Made by a program: the position numbers and the translations under genes. A DNA stretch of 64,000 bases from Nereocystis luetkeana. Its lineage: Eukaryota > Sar > Phaeophyceae > Laminariales > Laminariaceae. Location of the stretch: NCBI GenBank assembly GCA_031213475.1, contig JARUPZ010000003.1, forward strand, positions 7,804,740 through 7,868,739, written 5' to 3'. How positions within the stretch are numbered: position 1 is the stretch's first letter; every line of letters starts with the position of its first letter. This document shows positions 10,988 through 20,565 of the stretch, one piece after another. The notes below the pieces were generated by a model. That model did no database searches. It worked only from the letters and a program-made list of their open reading frames with translations, and was not told where the DNA came from.

Positions 10988-11887
10988 TCATTTCTCCGGA
11001 GCAGGAAGAACCGCCAAGGAACGACTGACAAAGCTACACAAAGCCGGGAATATCGCAAGGATACGGAACACGGTCTTGGCCATGAACCCGCTGTTGTACC
11101 TTTGCCCACACTTCCTCGATCCCACGGCTTTGCAGATACAGGCCGTGGGCACAGAGACGTCGTCTACGGTCGCTCTCGTCAGGTGTATCTCGTACTGCTT
11201 CCTACCCCTGTCTGCGTAATCCAACCCGAACAACTTTTTGGTTTTTTCTGGGCATGCCTCAAAGTTGTCCCGGATTGACCGCATGGAGCTCTCGATCAGA
11301 TCGGTGCGAGTCAATCCCGGGTTGATGGTGCTAACCTGGACGTCGAACACGCCGAGCTCGTCGCGTAGAACGCGTGCGTACGCCTCGATCCCGAACTTGG
11401 ACGCGCTGTACGACGAGCCTCCCCACATGGGGCAGAGTCCAGCAACGGACGACATGAAGACGATCCTCGATCCAGCGTTGTCCACGAGAAGGGGGAGGAA
11501 CATTTTGGTCATCCTCATGGTGCCAAGGAGGTTCACCGAGACCACCCTCTCGGACGTCTCCAGAGGAACGATGAAGGCCTCGCCGCTGCTGGCTATACCG
11601 GCATTGTTTACGAGGGCGTGCAGCTTCCCGCTGTACTCCGCCTCCACCATATCTGCCAGGCGCGCCACGTCTTCGGTCTTGGTGACGTCGCATTTCTCGG
11701 CCCGGACACTGGTGTCCTCTTCTCGGAGTTTGCGGGCGCCTTCGTCGGTGAGGCATCCCGCGATCACGGTGTACCCGAGCGAACTGAGCTTCTTGACAGC
11801 TGCGTTCCCGATTCCGTGGTCGCATCCTGACACCACGACCACCTTTCCCATGCCGTGGTAGTGGGGAACGCAGCTGAAGAACCACAT
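10988..11887 (-). CDS. Short-chain dehydrogenase/reductase 1 (SDR9C / retinol-dehydrogenase-like)
   Basis: Predicted NAD(P)-dependent oxidoreductase of 299 aa acting on an alcohol/ketone, perhaps a lipid, retinoid or steroid-like compound; the true substrate is unknown. The Rossmann signature is GCDHGIG (residues 21-27). CDVT (66-69), NNAG (94-97), Asn119, Ser147, Tyr160 and Lys164 (YSASK) make the full catalytic tetrad, and NPG follows at 189-191. The GCDxGxGN form is typical of the SDR9C group (RDH5, HSD17B6, BDH1). The open frame extends 31 codons upstream without ATG; I chose the ATG at 11887 because both paralogues start at the matching position. The C-terminus is hydrophobic (VFRILAIFPALCSFV), possibly membrane-associating. 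Single exon, apparently intact. Closest relatives in the window are at 21974 and 42303. Confidence 0.92.
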   Translation of the reverse strand: MWFFSCVPHYHGMGKVVVVSGCDHGIGNAAVKKLSSLGYTVIAGCLTDEGARKLREEDTSVRAEKCDVTKTEDVARLADMVEAEYSGKLHALVNNAGIASSGEAFIVPLETSERVVSVNLLGTMRMTKMFLPLLVDNAGSRIVFMSSVAGLCPMWGGSSYSASKFGIEAYARVLRDELGVFDVQVSTINPGLTRTDLIESSMRSIRDNFEACPEKTKKLFGLDYADRGRKQYEIHLTRATVDDVSVPTACICKAVGSRKCGQRYNSGFMAKTVFRILAIFPALCSFVSRSLAVLPAPEK

Positions 11888-12171
11888 GGTCGAAGTTGTG
11901 TTGATTGTACTGAGAGAGCGAAAGTGGAGGATGCTGGGGTGGCGAAGGTACGTAAATGCATGACGTCTTCGGAGTATCACCGCATGTCAAGGAGTTCCTG
12001 TTCTAGGAATTTGTAGGCCGTTCGTTTTATTCGAATAGTAGTAATAGTAGTAGGCGGTTTCACTGGAAACGGAGGTACCATTTTCAGTAGGTAGTGGATG
12101 TTGGCAAAAACGAGGGGGGGGAAGGGGGGGCGTTTCTATGAGTCGTGGTGTAGTGTTGTGGGTTCCACACA

Positions 12172-12326
12172 AACGTACCGTACCGGAGCGGCACGGCCAT
12201 GATCTCACCTGGAGCCCCATAGTACAGACCAATCGGCATTTTGTTGTTGTTGTTGCCAGCAAATTAAATGAGCAAAACAACAAAAAGCGTTTGGAGGGTG
12301 TTCCCATAGTACACTCCATACTACTA
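12172..12326. repeat. Dispersed repeat, copy A
   Basis: It carries ACCGTACCGGRGCGGCAC, then GGAGCCCCRTAGTACAGACC, a TTGTTG-rich middle, and TTTGGAGGGTG...CCCATAGTACAC. The same order returns at 12887-12914 plus 13236-13365. Unknown element type. Confidence 0.65.
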
Positions 12327-12520
12327 CTGTAGTATTCTGTCTCTCTACCGTTGATCATGTATTACGGGGGACCATAGTTAATAGGACCAAATATTGTTGG
12401 TAAAAATGGTTAAATATATAGGTTTTTATGTACACCATAGGTCCTATTAACTATGGTCCCCCGTAATAGTGTAAGTAAGTGTTGGACTGGACGATACCTC
12501 TTGCGCCGGGCAGGACGTCT
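12318..12520 (-). mobile_element. DIRS 3' end fragment A, split by a MITE
   Basis: 12318-12359 and 12469-12520 together match the reverse complement of about 5455-5540 (TGTAGTATTCTGTCTCTCTA, then GTGTAAGTAAGTGTTGGA). The MITE at 12362-12466 lies between them, so the DIRS end was present before the MITE arrived. Confidence 0.6.
12362..12466. mobile_element. TA-flanked MITE, copy 1 (105 bp)
   Basis: The ends are near-perfect inverted repeats of about 27 bp, starting TTACGGGGGACCATAG. The copy is flanked by TA on both sides (12360-12361 and 12467-12468). The core is TTGTTGGTAAAAATGG and a TTAAATATATAGG block. The TA duplication suggests a Tc1/mariner-type source. No coding capacity. It interrupts DIRS end fragment A. 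Confidence 0.88.
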
Positions 12521-12609
12521 CCTCTGGTATTCCCCCCCGCGCTGAGTAGACTAGCGTTTCACGTACTCTGCGCGCGGGTTTTTAGCACCTACCTGTAAAT
12601 GATCTGGGT

Positions 12610-12840
12610 ATACAAGCATAGGAGCACTGTAGTATTCTGTCTCTCGCCCGTGGGTCTTCAAAATGTAAGCATTGGATTGGATGAGGCCTCCTGTGCCGGC
12701 CTGTGGTCCCGCCCATATTTCGTTGTGCCTCTGTAGATAGGTATTTGTAGCTGGTCACTGGTTAGGGGCAGAGTCGTCTCACCCAAACTTCTTTATCATT
12801 CACTCAGTCCTCTCCTGCACACGCTGCAAAATCCTTGTGA
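12610..12840 (-). mobile_element. DIRS 3' end fragment B
   Basis: The reverse complement of 5320-5560 matches throughout, including GTAGTATTCTGTCTCTC, GCATTGGATTGGATGAGG, GTCTCACCCAAACT and, inside the recombinase 3' end, ACTCAGTCCT...TGCAAA. It is opposite in direction to the large copy. Being next to fragment A, it gives two 3' ends in the same direction, from two insertions or a local duplication. Confidence 0.7.
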
Positions 12841-12886
12841 TGTAGCGCTGTAGGCTTCAACAGCAGGCCCCGCCACCTTCAAGGGG

Positions 12887-13365
12887 GATACCGTACCGGG
12901 GCGGCACGCCCATGCTTTTTTTATTATTCATTTTCGCGCCCAGGAGAGCGAGAGGAAACCCCTAACCCCTGCCCATACTTAGTTCTCTCGTTTTCGTGTA
13001 CCGGTTCCCGGTTCAGTTCTTACGCCTTTCTTTGTCGGGCCTGTCTCTGACCGTCATTAAAGCGTGGTTTACTTCGAGGATGTAGGCACTTGAGTCTATT
13101 AGTAGATATCTCTCCCGACTCAGGTAGTGTGGGAGTTGAACCCACCATAACCTCTCAATAGTCTCACCAGCTCGACTCAGTACACGAGTCACCCTACCCA
13201 TCTGGGCGTTGGCCCGCAGGCACGCCTATGGTCTTACGCCCATGGTCTTGCGTGGAGCCCCGTAGTACAGACCAATCAGCGTTCTTTGTTTTGTTTCCTA
13301 CCAAGTGAAAATAAAACAACAGAAGACCTTTGGAGGGTGGCCCCCATAGTACACCCCATATTTTT
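12887..13365. repeat. Dispersed repeat, copy B, split by a SINE
   Basis: 12887-12914 matches the start and 13236-13365 the rest of the repeat at 12172-12326. The 9-mer ACGCCCATG occurs at 12906-12914 and again at 13236-13244, where the intervening 321 bp begins and ends. The break is therefore an insertion with target duplication. Confidence 0.7.
12915..13235 (-). mobile_element. tRNA-derived SINE with 9-bp target duplication
   Basis: Read on the minus strand, the head holds a perfect T-arm, GTGGG-TTCAACT-CCCAC (13129-13145 on plus), which doubles as a pol III B box. A less certain A box (GAGCTGGTGAG) lies about 30 bp upstream. The 3' end is an A-rich tail, AATAATAAAAAAAG. The element is bounded by ACGCCCATG on both sides and interrupts a known repeat. 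These are the marks of a non-LTR-mobilised SINE of about 321 bp. No relation to the SINE at 31.0 and 38.8 kb was seen beyond the tRNA-like head. Confidence 0.8.
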
Positions 13366-14039
13366 GTAGGGATGTTGACTACGTAATCGAGAGAAATATG
13401 GGGAGTATGAGGCGGTGGCACCCATCCTCCCGTCCGTCGTCCACGCTCTGTTTGCACCTCATTTACCAAAACCGGACAGCCTGAAAGGACGACCGTCTCA
13501 GCTGTATAGCTGTAGCGCGGCCAAAGGGATGTAGGAGCCGAAGTGCACGCTCGCAGCAGCACAAAGGTGAAGCAGGACTGGGCGAGCCTGCCTCCAGGAC
13601 CGATACAATGTAAGAGACGTCTATACACCAAGTACCTGTTACTGCAGTATCGTGTGGTTGTACAAAAGTGCAATTGATACAGAGTCTGTACGTCGAACAA
13701 TGCTGCTGCTGGAGACTTCCTCGGACTTACCAGGTACTGCAGTACGTACCTGGTACAAGGAGTACCGATACCTATTGGTGCGCTACTACTAGGGCAGGAT
13801 GGACCCCGATTGCTTACACCGTGCGAGTTTCGCCGTTCTTTGTACTCGCACCTTTCCCCACAGCAGCAGTTTTATCTATTCCTGGTGACTGGACAGGTCA
13901 ATAAAAATACGACCCGGTACCGTTCTGAAAGGGAATGTAGCGTGTAAACATTAATATCCATGATACGAAAAAATCTTTATTTTTCCGTTCAGAGTTGTGT
14001 GTACAGCCCTGGCAACATACACGTCGTGCGTTGCGTGCA
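13366..14039. other. No gene recognised; paired TACCWGGTA sites
   Basis: TACCAGGTA at 13728 and TACCTGGTA at 13747 lie 19 bp apart around CTGCAG. Otherwise no domain or RNA feature was seen. Confidence 0.4.
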
Positions 14040-14700
14040 ATGGTCTACCACGCAGCCGAAAGCGATGCCCTATTAGCGGCGGCGACGGCGGAGAGGAGGC
14101 ATGGGGACCAACATAGGCGCTGCTTGCAGAGGGAATCAATTGACTGGCGGAAGACAACAAACAAGGCAGTCAAAACACAATATCCGTGCATAATAGTCGG
14201 CGCGAGAAACAGGCCCGCCGGGTGAGGGTGGCGAGGGCTGTACGCTCAACCCCATGCCAATACCCAAGCCCGGAACCGCACGCCGTGGCGAATAAGTCGA
14301 CGGCAAAAGTGGTCGTCTTGGCGGATAGGAAAGACCATCACACCTGCCCGGCGCGGCGAGTGAGCTACGTGCGACGGAGATGGGGCAGAGGGGACTCACC
14401 TCGCCGCCGGATTCACTTCCTGAACGAAGCACTCCATCCACGGTGCCGTAGCTCTCAGCGCTGAACCTACACCAGTCGTCAGGGGGGTGGAGGAGGGGCG
14501 AAGCGGGGGGACCAAGCGAGCACGATGGGTGAATCCCCAACGGCGACGGAGAGCAAGGACCCATAAATGTGAACGCGAACGCTGGCCTTTTCCACAAAAA
14601 GGATATCACAGAGAGGGAATCCCGATTTAGGTGAGCAAACACTGGCACGAAGTGGTCACCGGCACTTCTTTCGTCGCCGTTCTGGCGCACGTTGCATCAG
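14040..14700. other. G+C-rich block with open frames on both strands
   Basis: A plus-strand ATG frame of 61 codons at 14040 (MVYHAAESDALLAAATAERR...) is followed by an Arg-rich frame to 14464. A minus-strand frame of 184 codons (14136-14690) covers the same DNA. The base composition differs from the flanks. It may be a degraded gag-like piece, but I could not choose a strand or product. Confidence 0.2.
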
Positions 14701-14911
14701 GCGTAAAGGTTAAACTAGCCGTTTGATTGGACCCCAACCTCTCCCTACTTCGTGGCGACTGACGCTGCACACTACCTCTGTGAGCCTTAAGCCTACCGTT
14801 GTGCCTTCTCGTGCAGCGTCACAGCAGTAGGAAGGGTACGGCAGGTCATGACGTTTACACTTCAGCAGTACGAGCGATACGGGTATGGCTTCTGTCATAC
14901 TGAGTGCCGTG

Positions 14912-15445
14912 TTAAGTGTGCCATGACCCTTGTTTTCCCCTCCGACCACCGTCGGCCGGGGTGTTCATGCGCCTAGAGGTTCCCATGAGATGTAGCATCG
15001 TGCGTTGCCACGACGCCTGCGGTAGTTTGCATGGTTTGGGAATGGTGAATTTTTGCTTTTCAAAATTCCGTGCCGAAGACTTCGCGGTGGTCGAGACAGA
15101 CCTCTGCCACAAAACTTCGTAGCTGTGGAATGGGTCCTCCAACGGTAGGGTGGGCGCCAAGACGATACGTAGACATAATGTCGGAACGGGACAGTCGTCG
15201 CTATCGGGGGTGAGCTGCACTGATGCAAAACGGAAGGAGGAGCACGATGTTGTTGCGGATATGTAAGCGGCAAAGAACGTCGTTGCCCCCACTTTGAGCA
15301 ACATGGCCCGCCACTTTGAGGCGTACTGTTTAAACAGCAAGTGAAACCAAGCCCGCTTTTCGTGTTTTGAAGTTTCGGATGCTCGAGTGGGGGTTTGCAC
15401 AGTGCTCCGGTAGTTTTCTCGCCGCATTTTGGCTGTATGACACAT
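14912..15445 (-). CDS. Hypothetical protein, 177 aa, uncertain
   Basis: An ATG-led minus-strand frame (MCHTAKMRRENYRST...) is unusually long for this composition. It has a weak hydrophobic segment in the middle (VGATTFFAAYISATT) and a basic C-terminus. A second minus frame (to 15453) overlaps almost fully in another phase, so chance or an old coding region remain possible. No family recognised. Confidence 0.2.
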   Translation of the reverse strand: MCHTAKMRRENYRSTVQTPTRASETSKHEKRAWFHLLFKQYASKWRAMLLKVGATTFFAAYISATTSCSSFRFASVQLTPDSDDCPVPTLCLRIVLAPTLPLEDPFHSYEVLWQRSVSTTAKSSARNFEKQKFTIPKPCKLPQASWQRTMLHLMGTSRRMNTPADGGRRGKQGSWHT

Positions 15446-15706
15446 CTTTCCAATCTTCCACGTCTGGTCTCACGGGTGGTGACGCAGGCATCATGGCCAC
15501 ATCAACACCAGGGGAGCCGCTAAGAAGGGCTGTTTGCGCGAAAAGTGCACCTATCAAGACCAACTGCAGCGCTTTCGTCGGTAGCGGAAGCTCCGCAAGT
15601 GCCACTCATGCCAAAGGCTTTTCTTGTTGAATCGCCGATACCCTTCATTCTTAGCAGATAGTATGCAGAACATCAAGCTGCTCGAGACCAAGGGGGGGGG
15701 AAGAGG

Positions 15707-15985
15707 GTGGCTGTGCAGTCGTCAATGCCATCGAGATTTTCGCGTGTTTGCCAGGGGCAGTGGGGGCATAGAAATACCACCAGAATCTCTTTTGACGGCA
15801 GCAGCACGAAGAAGGTGGAAGGTGTATTACCTGCTGTGCACCCGACGAGCTTTCCCGCGACGTTTCAGCACCCGAAGGAGACGAACGCAAAGTGGGATTT
15901 CAGTGGGGAGCGCGAGATGCATGCGTCCGAGACAAAGTTAACCAGGCGGGTTGCAATTCTGCCCCACAATGATGGCGCATGTTGA
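15707..15985 (+). CDS. Possible exon of an unrecognised plus-strand gene
   Basis: The frame reads as ordinary protein in its second half (NTTRISFDGSSTKKVEGV, then FQHPKETNAKWDFSGERE), but no ATG leads it. Another protein-like frame follows at 16322. Splice joins were not resolved. A minus frame (15651-15890) competes. Confidence 0.15.
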   Translation: MAVQSSMPSRFSRVCQGQWGHRNTTRISFDGSSTKKVEGVLPAVHPTSFPATFQHPKETNAKWDFSGEREMHASETKLTRRVAILPHNDGAC

Positions 15986-16321
15986 GTGCGATCGGTCCGA
16001 ATTTTGCTGTTGAGATACCCGGTAAAACCTTATGGCGTACGATGAGGGCAGCATGTGCACTGCCTGAATACGCTTCAGGGATGCACTATGTGACGTGTTT
16101 TATTCTGTTGATAGTACAAAAATGGTCTATCCTTGTGTTGGGCCTTCTGCCAGTCAACGTTGGTTCCACGTGTTTTGATTATTCCGCTAGGATTGCGACA
16201 TGCCGTCCTTGCAAACTACATCCAACACTTACGGCCGGTGCACAGCTTCTGAGGGCGGAACGCGTTTGAGCTATATGGGAAGAGCTAATTTATTTGTAGG
16301 TTTCAGGGGGCTGTAGGAGCA

Positions 16322-16678
16322 GTGAACAACGAAGACAGTTTCTTCGTGTTGCCCGGAGCAATGATTTGCAATCGTGATGAAAATATATTTGGGTTGGGAA
16401 ATTACACAGCAGGACTCGTTTTTTTCAATCTTCACGTACCAGGAGCAACAGAAGATGCGATGCGCATATATATGAACACGGCGATGAGTTCCGCTGGGCA
16501 TGTTCTTCTACCTGCACGTAGGTACCAGTTCTTGACTTCACTCGGCCGGGCTAGGAGCTTATTTGCGGTAAGTGCTTGTGACGTTTTCATAGGTAAACTG
16601 AACCGGTCGCTGCAGAAGAATATCGTCAGACCTGTTGGAAATTTCCAGAGGAAAGGCGAGAATGAATCAGTGTATTGA
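16322..16678 (+). CDS. Possible 3' exon, hypothetical protein (118 codons)
   Basis: The frame has balanced composition and protein-like character: EDSFFVLPGAMICNRDENIF, GLVFFNLHVPGATEDAMRI and LLPARRYQFLTSLGRARSLF occur without low complexity. It has no ATG at its start; the AG at 16319-16320 could be an acceptor. No domain recognised. Confidence 0.25.
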   Translation: MNNEDSFFVLPGAMICNRDENIFGLGNYTAGLVFFNLHVPGATEDAMRIYMNTAMSSAGHVLLPARRYQFLTSLGRARSLFAVSACDVFIGKLNRSLQKNIVRPVGNFQRKGENESVY

Positions 16679-16689
16679 GGTACTGTGGA

Positions 16690-17478
16690 GAACATCAAGG
16701 CAAGCGCACACAGTATCTGTGTTGTAGACAAGTGTAAACAAACCCACACGCTGTAGTACTTGTATTGTCGGCCAGTACCAGTAAATATATTCAGGAAACA
16801 AGTTTGTCAGTTACATGCCGTAGGCCGTGTGCGTTCCCAGGAAACGAAGCCAAACCACCGATGAAGTACTGCCGCCTCCAAAACATCATCAAAACCATAG
16901 CAGCACTCCGACAGTGACCAACTCGAGACGACTTGTGCGGCGAAACACGCCCCACGCGTTAGCCCACGGTCGATTGCTTTTGCAGATGTCCAGTGTGTCG
17001 AAATCGGCAATCAATGTACAGCTCTCGCGATCAGTACCACAAAAACACAACTTTAGGAGCAGACAAGACAAAGGCTTACCCACCGCTCTAAGAAATACTT
17101 TCTTTTTTTCACATAAATAATCTAGAATACAGAGGCAAAGTAAGTCTTCGCGCGCTTTGCTCCCTCTTTTTTATCGCTTGGCGCCAATTTGAACTTGTTG
17201 CCGGCTCCAGGTAAGAACAGGGGGTGCGGCCGATACCGGGGCCATATGTCATGGCGATGCGTTTGCTACGGTAGGATTAGCATGCATACGTTTTGGAGTC
17301 CCGAGAGCAAATGCCAAGATACCCCGAGACATGGAGTCCGAAGAAGTTTTTGGTCGCGCAATCTGCCCTGCAGTCCTATGCTCTCATAGTCCCGACTCAG
17401 AGGTACTTTTGTAGAAAAATGTATCGTACTAACCGGGGTCGTTGCTCTCACTTGGGGAGCTCAACAGGCCAGCAAAAA
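16690..17478. other. No gene recognised
   Basis: Short frames only. A T run near 17100-17110 and a G/C-rich stretch near 17215-17240 are the only notable composition changes. Confidence 0.4.
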
Positions 17479-17516
17479 CTTGGCCTCATAAGGCAAAAAA
17501 GTTCAAACCCTTATTA

Positions 17517-17623
17517 TTTACCGGTGGCCAAAGTAAATATAACCAAATATTGTCGGTGAAAAAAGGTAAATATATAAGTGTTTGTGTGTACCTCAGGTCC
17601 TGGTTACTACGGGCCCCCGAAAA
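17517..17623. mobile_element. TA-type MITE, copy 2 (degenerate, in unit 1)
   Basis: The core ACCAAATATTGTCGGTGAAA and the TAAATATATAAGTGTTTGTG block match the family, but both ends have diverged (TTTACCGGTGGCC and GGGCCCCCGAA). Carried inside the tandem duplication. Confidence 0.6.
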
Positions 17624-17971
17624 GAACCCGTGGGATGATCAGCGTCTCACACAGAAATATGTCTGTACCCTGTCCACCCAACGACCTGGATTTGAGGAGC
17701 AATGTAAGCTCCATCAGCAAGCACGATGCACAATGAAGCTGGCCATGAAAATAATAATATGCAATACACCTCCGAAGGCAGGCATATAATGGGGCAGATC
17801 CTTCACAATCGGGAAGCCCCGTCAATGGGACATGTTTGGCCCTAAACCTTTTAAGGCAACAGTCCCGGTTTGGGGACAAAATGGTCAATAATTTGAGTGG
17901 TTTGCCCCCCAAAATTGGAACCGATCAGCACACGCTTGGCCTCAGAAGGCAATAGGTTAAAACCCTTGCTA

Positions 17972-18192
17972 TTGCGGGGGACCATATTAAATAGAACCAA
18001 ATATCGTTATTACGGGGGACCATAGTTAATAGGACCTGTGGTATACATAAAAAAACCTACGAAGTATACATTTAACGATTTCTACTAACAATATTTGGTC
18101 CTATTAACTATGCCCCCCCGTAATAGTAAAAATAGCGAAATTTACAGGTTTTTGTGTGTACCGGAGGTCCTGTTTACCATGGGCCCCCTTAA
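17972..18192. mobile_element. TA-type MITE, copy 3 (interrupted by copy 4)
   Basis: Left part 17972-18007 (TTGCGGGGGACCATATTAAA...) and right part 18126-18192 (AAAATAGCGAAATTTACAGG ... GGGCCCCCTTAA) are the two halves of one old MITE, the counterpart of copy 2 in unit 1. Confidence 0.75.
18010..18123. mobile_element. TA-type MITE, copy 4 (nested, 114 bp)
   Basis: Near-intact inverted ends (TTACGGGGGACCATAG ... CCCCCGTAA), with TA at 18008-18009 and 18124-18125. Removing the element and one TA restores the family core ATATCGTTAGTAAAAATAG of the outer copy. This demonstrates the TA target duplication. Confidence 0.9.
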
Positions 18193-18503
18193 TGGTACCG
18201 TGGGATGAGTATCTCCTCACGTAAAAAGAGCTCTACCCTGCCCACTCAACAACCTGGCTTTTAGAACAAATGTCAGCTACAGCAGCAAGCCTGATATACA
18301 ACGAGGCTGGCTTTGCGAACAAACAAAAAAAATGCAACATACCTCCGAAGCCAAGCATATGCTGGGGCAGCTCCTTAACAGTCGGGAAGCACCGTCAGTG
18401 GGACCTGTTTGACCTTATCCCATTCGGGAGTGCAGTCCCGTTTTGAGTCCAAAATACCCACGAATTTGCGGGGTTTGCCCCCCAAACTGGGCGACATGTC
18501 CTA

Positions 18504-18613
18504 TTATGGGGGGGACCATAGTTAATAGGACCCATGGTGTACATAATAATAGCCCAGATATTTTACCATTTTGACCAACAATATTTAGTCCTATTAACCA
18601 TGCCCCCCCGTAA
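18504..18613. mobile_element. TA-type MITE, copy 5 (110 bp)
   Basis: The ends are TTATGGGGGGGACCATAG and CCATGCCCCCCCGTAA, flanked by TA (18502-18503 and 18614-18615). It lies just beyond the tandem duplication. Confidence 0.85.
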
Positions 18614-18615
18614 TA

Positions 18616-19927
18616 AATGGGGACGACCTTGACAATGCGATGACCTCAGAGTGGGATGCGGGGTCGACAAGTTCCACCGTGCCCTGATTGTGCGAAGGCT
18701 ACCTTGATTACCCATGCGAATATCCAAGCGCTTTCGACATTATTTACGGACAGAATTTGCTGCAGTCGCTGGAAGCAGCCCCCTGTAGCAATAACCGATG
18801 CTCTCGGGTGTCGACGGTCGCTCCACGGCTATAGACTCGGTACAGGGTGAAATCATCTCCGTATGCCCCTCTCTCGTCCCGCCCGTGCCACTGCCAAACC
18901 CCTTTCGGCGGCCATGCGCCCTTTAGTCTCGGCCACCGTAACGACCTGCTCCTAGGTGCTTATACGATCCCCGCTCCGAGTCTATGTACTTCTCGGCATT
19001 CCCGGAATCCCCACGCACCCGACCTCGTTTTTTCCTCGCGCGCGTCGCGAGACGATACCCTTCTCTGTCCTGTGTGCACCCCCTACCCGACCTACGGCAA
19101 ACACTCCAGTGGTTCCGAGTCGCTAGAAAACATTGACTCAAAGTGACTCTTGTTCCGTACTTGTACGAGCGTTGATCGGCCAGTATTCTCGAACAGGTTA
19201 TACACCTCTCACTGTAGTTAGTTTTTTTTTTATTTGTTTTTCTGGTATCTCTGTTTTGTTTTTCGTTCTCTCTCTGTTTGCTCTGCCCTGATTTTCGTGC
19301 CCCCCCCCCCCCCTCTGGACCCTTCTCCATTAGTGAAAACCAAAAACGAAAGATATACGCACTCGTAAATGTTCCTGATTTATTTGTTTGCCATAACGTT
19401 TACTCTCCTGGTTTAGACAAGCGATATCTATCTTGTCTTCACTGTGAATCTTGATAAAAAGCAAGACAGGAAGAAACAGCGAAAAAAATATTGCCGAGAA
19501 GAATGGCCGTAAAGACTAAACCCCCCGCATTCATTCACTGTCATCCACGTAAAAAAAAACTACTCTATCTACTACAACAACCATGGGACGCGTGCTGCGG
19601 CAGAGAGAGGTAGCACATTTTTTTTGCTTTTGTTTTTTTCTGAATGACGGGGCCCCCTCAACCCAAAGTCGCCGGAACCCCATTCTTGTTTTTTTTGCCA
19701 AAACATTATTTCGGTATGCCTCGAGGCCATGACATTGTTCATCTCGTTGCACGTTTGATTTTCTTAATAATCAGTGTTTGGGTGGCTTGATTATGACTTA
19801 ATAGTAGTATAGAGTTCCTCAAGCTAGGAACCTGGGAAAACAGACGAGAAAAATAAAAATAGTACACCTCTACTGACGTAGTGCGAGTCACCATTTTGTT
19901 GTATATATATACACATACTCACGCGGT
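18616..19927. other. No gene recognised; homopolymer tracts
   Basis: Contains a C run at 19301-19312 and T runs near 19222 and 19618. Frames on both strands up to 135 codons have skewed composition (RGRVRGD, NKKKTNY) caused by the tracts. Nothing further supported. Confidence 0.4.
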
Positions 19928-20565
19928 GGGGAGGGGGGGGGCGTGTACTCGTTTTGATGGGGGGCCGTAGTCGTATGACCATAGTCCCTCGCATCCCTGC
20001 AATGCCGGGGCGTAACGTCGGGTTTGCACCCCCCAGACAAATATTGCTTGCACCAAGCACGAAGCGCCGTGAGATATTGGGCCAGTCTCATGAAGGGTGA
20101 GCTGCTTCCTACCAAAAAATCGCTTTCGAGGCGGACCTTCTTGAATATGGACGACAGCGTCCAGTAAGTGATATAGCTTCTGGCGTTGCCTCTTCAGGAG
20201 ACAGCAACGGGTTTACTATGTACTGCCTCGTGTGTGCCTTATACCTTGTCCACACTACGTGGCACGATTACCCCCCTTGTGCGGAGTTAAGTTTCTCTCC
20301 CCACAAAAGCGATCTAACTCGACCGCCAGCCGTGGTGACCGGGAAAAACAAACACACGAAAAAACGGTGCCCTGATTGGCTGGCTCACGCAGTGAGAGGC
20401 GTATTTTAAAGCGTTGTCGCGAACCGACGCCAACCCAACCTATATATACTAGGTATACAATATAGCATGGAAGGCGTGTTTTCGAGCATGGTCACCAACC
20501 GACGCCAACCCAACCAACATTACAATACACCAGGTATATAACATATATGTGGGAGGGGGAGGGTG
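19928..20565 (+). mobile_element. Non-autonomous element, copy 2 (of the DIRS insertion)
   Basis: It follows copy 1 (2460-3003) throughout: GTGTACTCG, GTCGTATGACCATAG, GCTTGCACCAAGCACGAAGC, TCATGAAGGGTGAGCTGC, CACGCAGTGAGAGGCG and CCGACGCCAACCCAACC. The last block is duplicated (20417-20440 and 20495-20515), which lengthens this copy. It ends in GTGGGAGGGGGAGGG, like the G-rich end of copy 1. CACCAGGTA and TACTAGGTA lie in the added part. Confidence 0.75.

Larger units (their letters stand above)
17479..18500. repeat. Tandem duplication, two head-to-tail units of about 450 bp
   Basis: Unit 1 is 17479-17934 and unit 2 begins at 17935; both start CTTGGCCTCA.AAGGCAA. Each holds a MITE, then CCGTGGGATGA, CTACCCTG.CCA.TCAAC-like text, ACCTCCGAAG.CA.GCATAT, TCGGGAAGC and a TTTGCCCCCCAAA end. 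Unit 2 is longer only because a second MITE (18010-18123) is nested in its MITE. The units differ by many substitutions, so the duplication is old. Confidence 0.8.

Noticed and set aside
11238..11861. Plus-strand frame of 207 codons opposite SDR gene 1 (and similar ones opposite the other two)
   Set aside because: Antisense shadow of a real gene; similar shadows occur opposite all three SDR genes.
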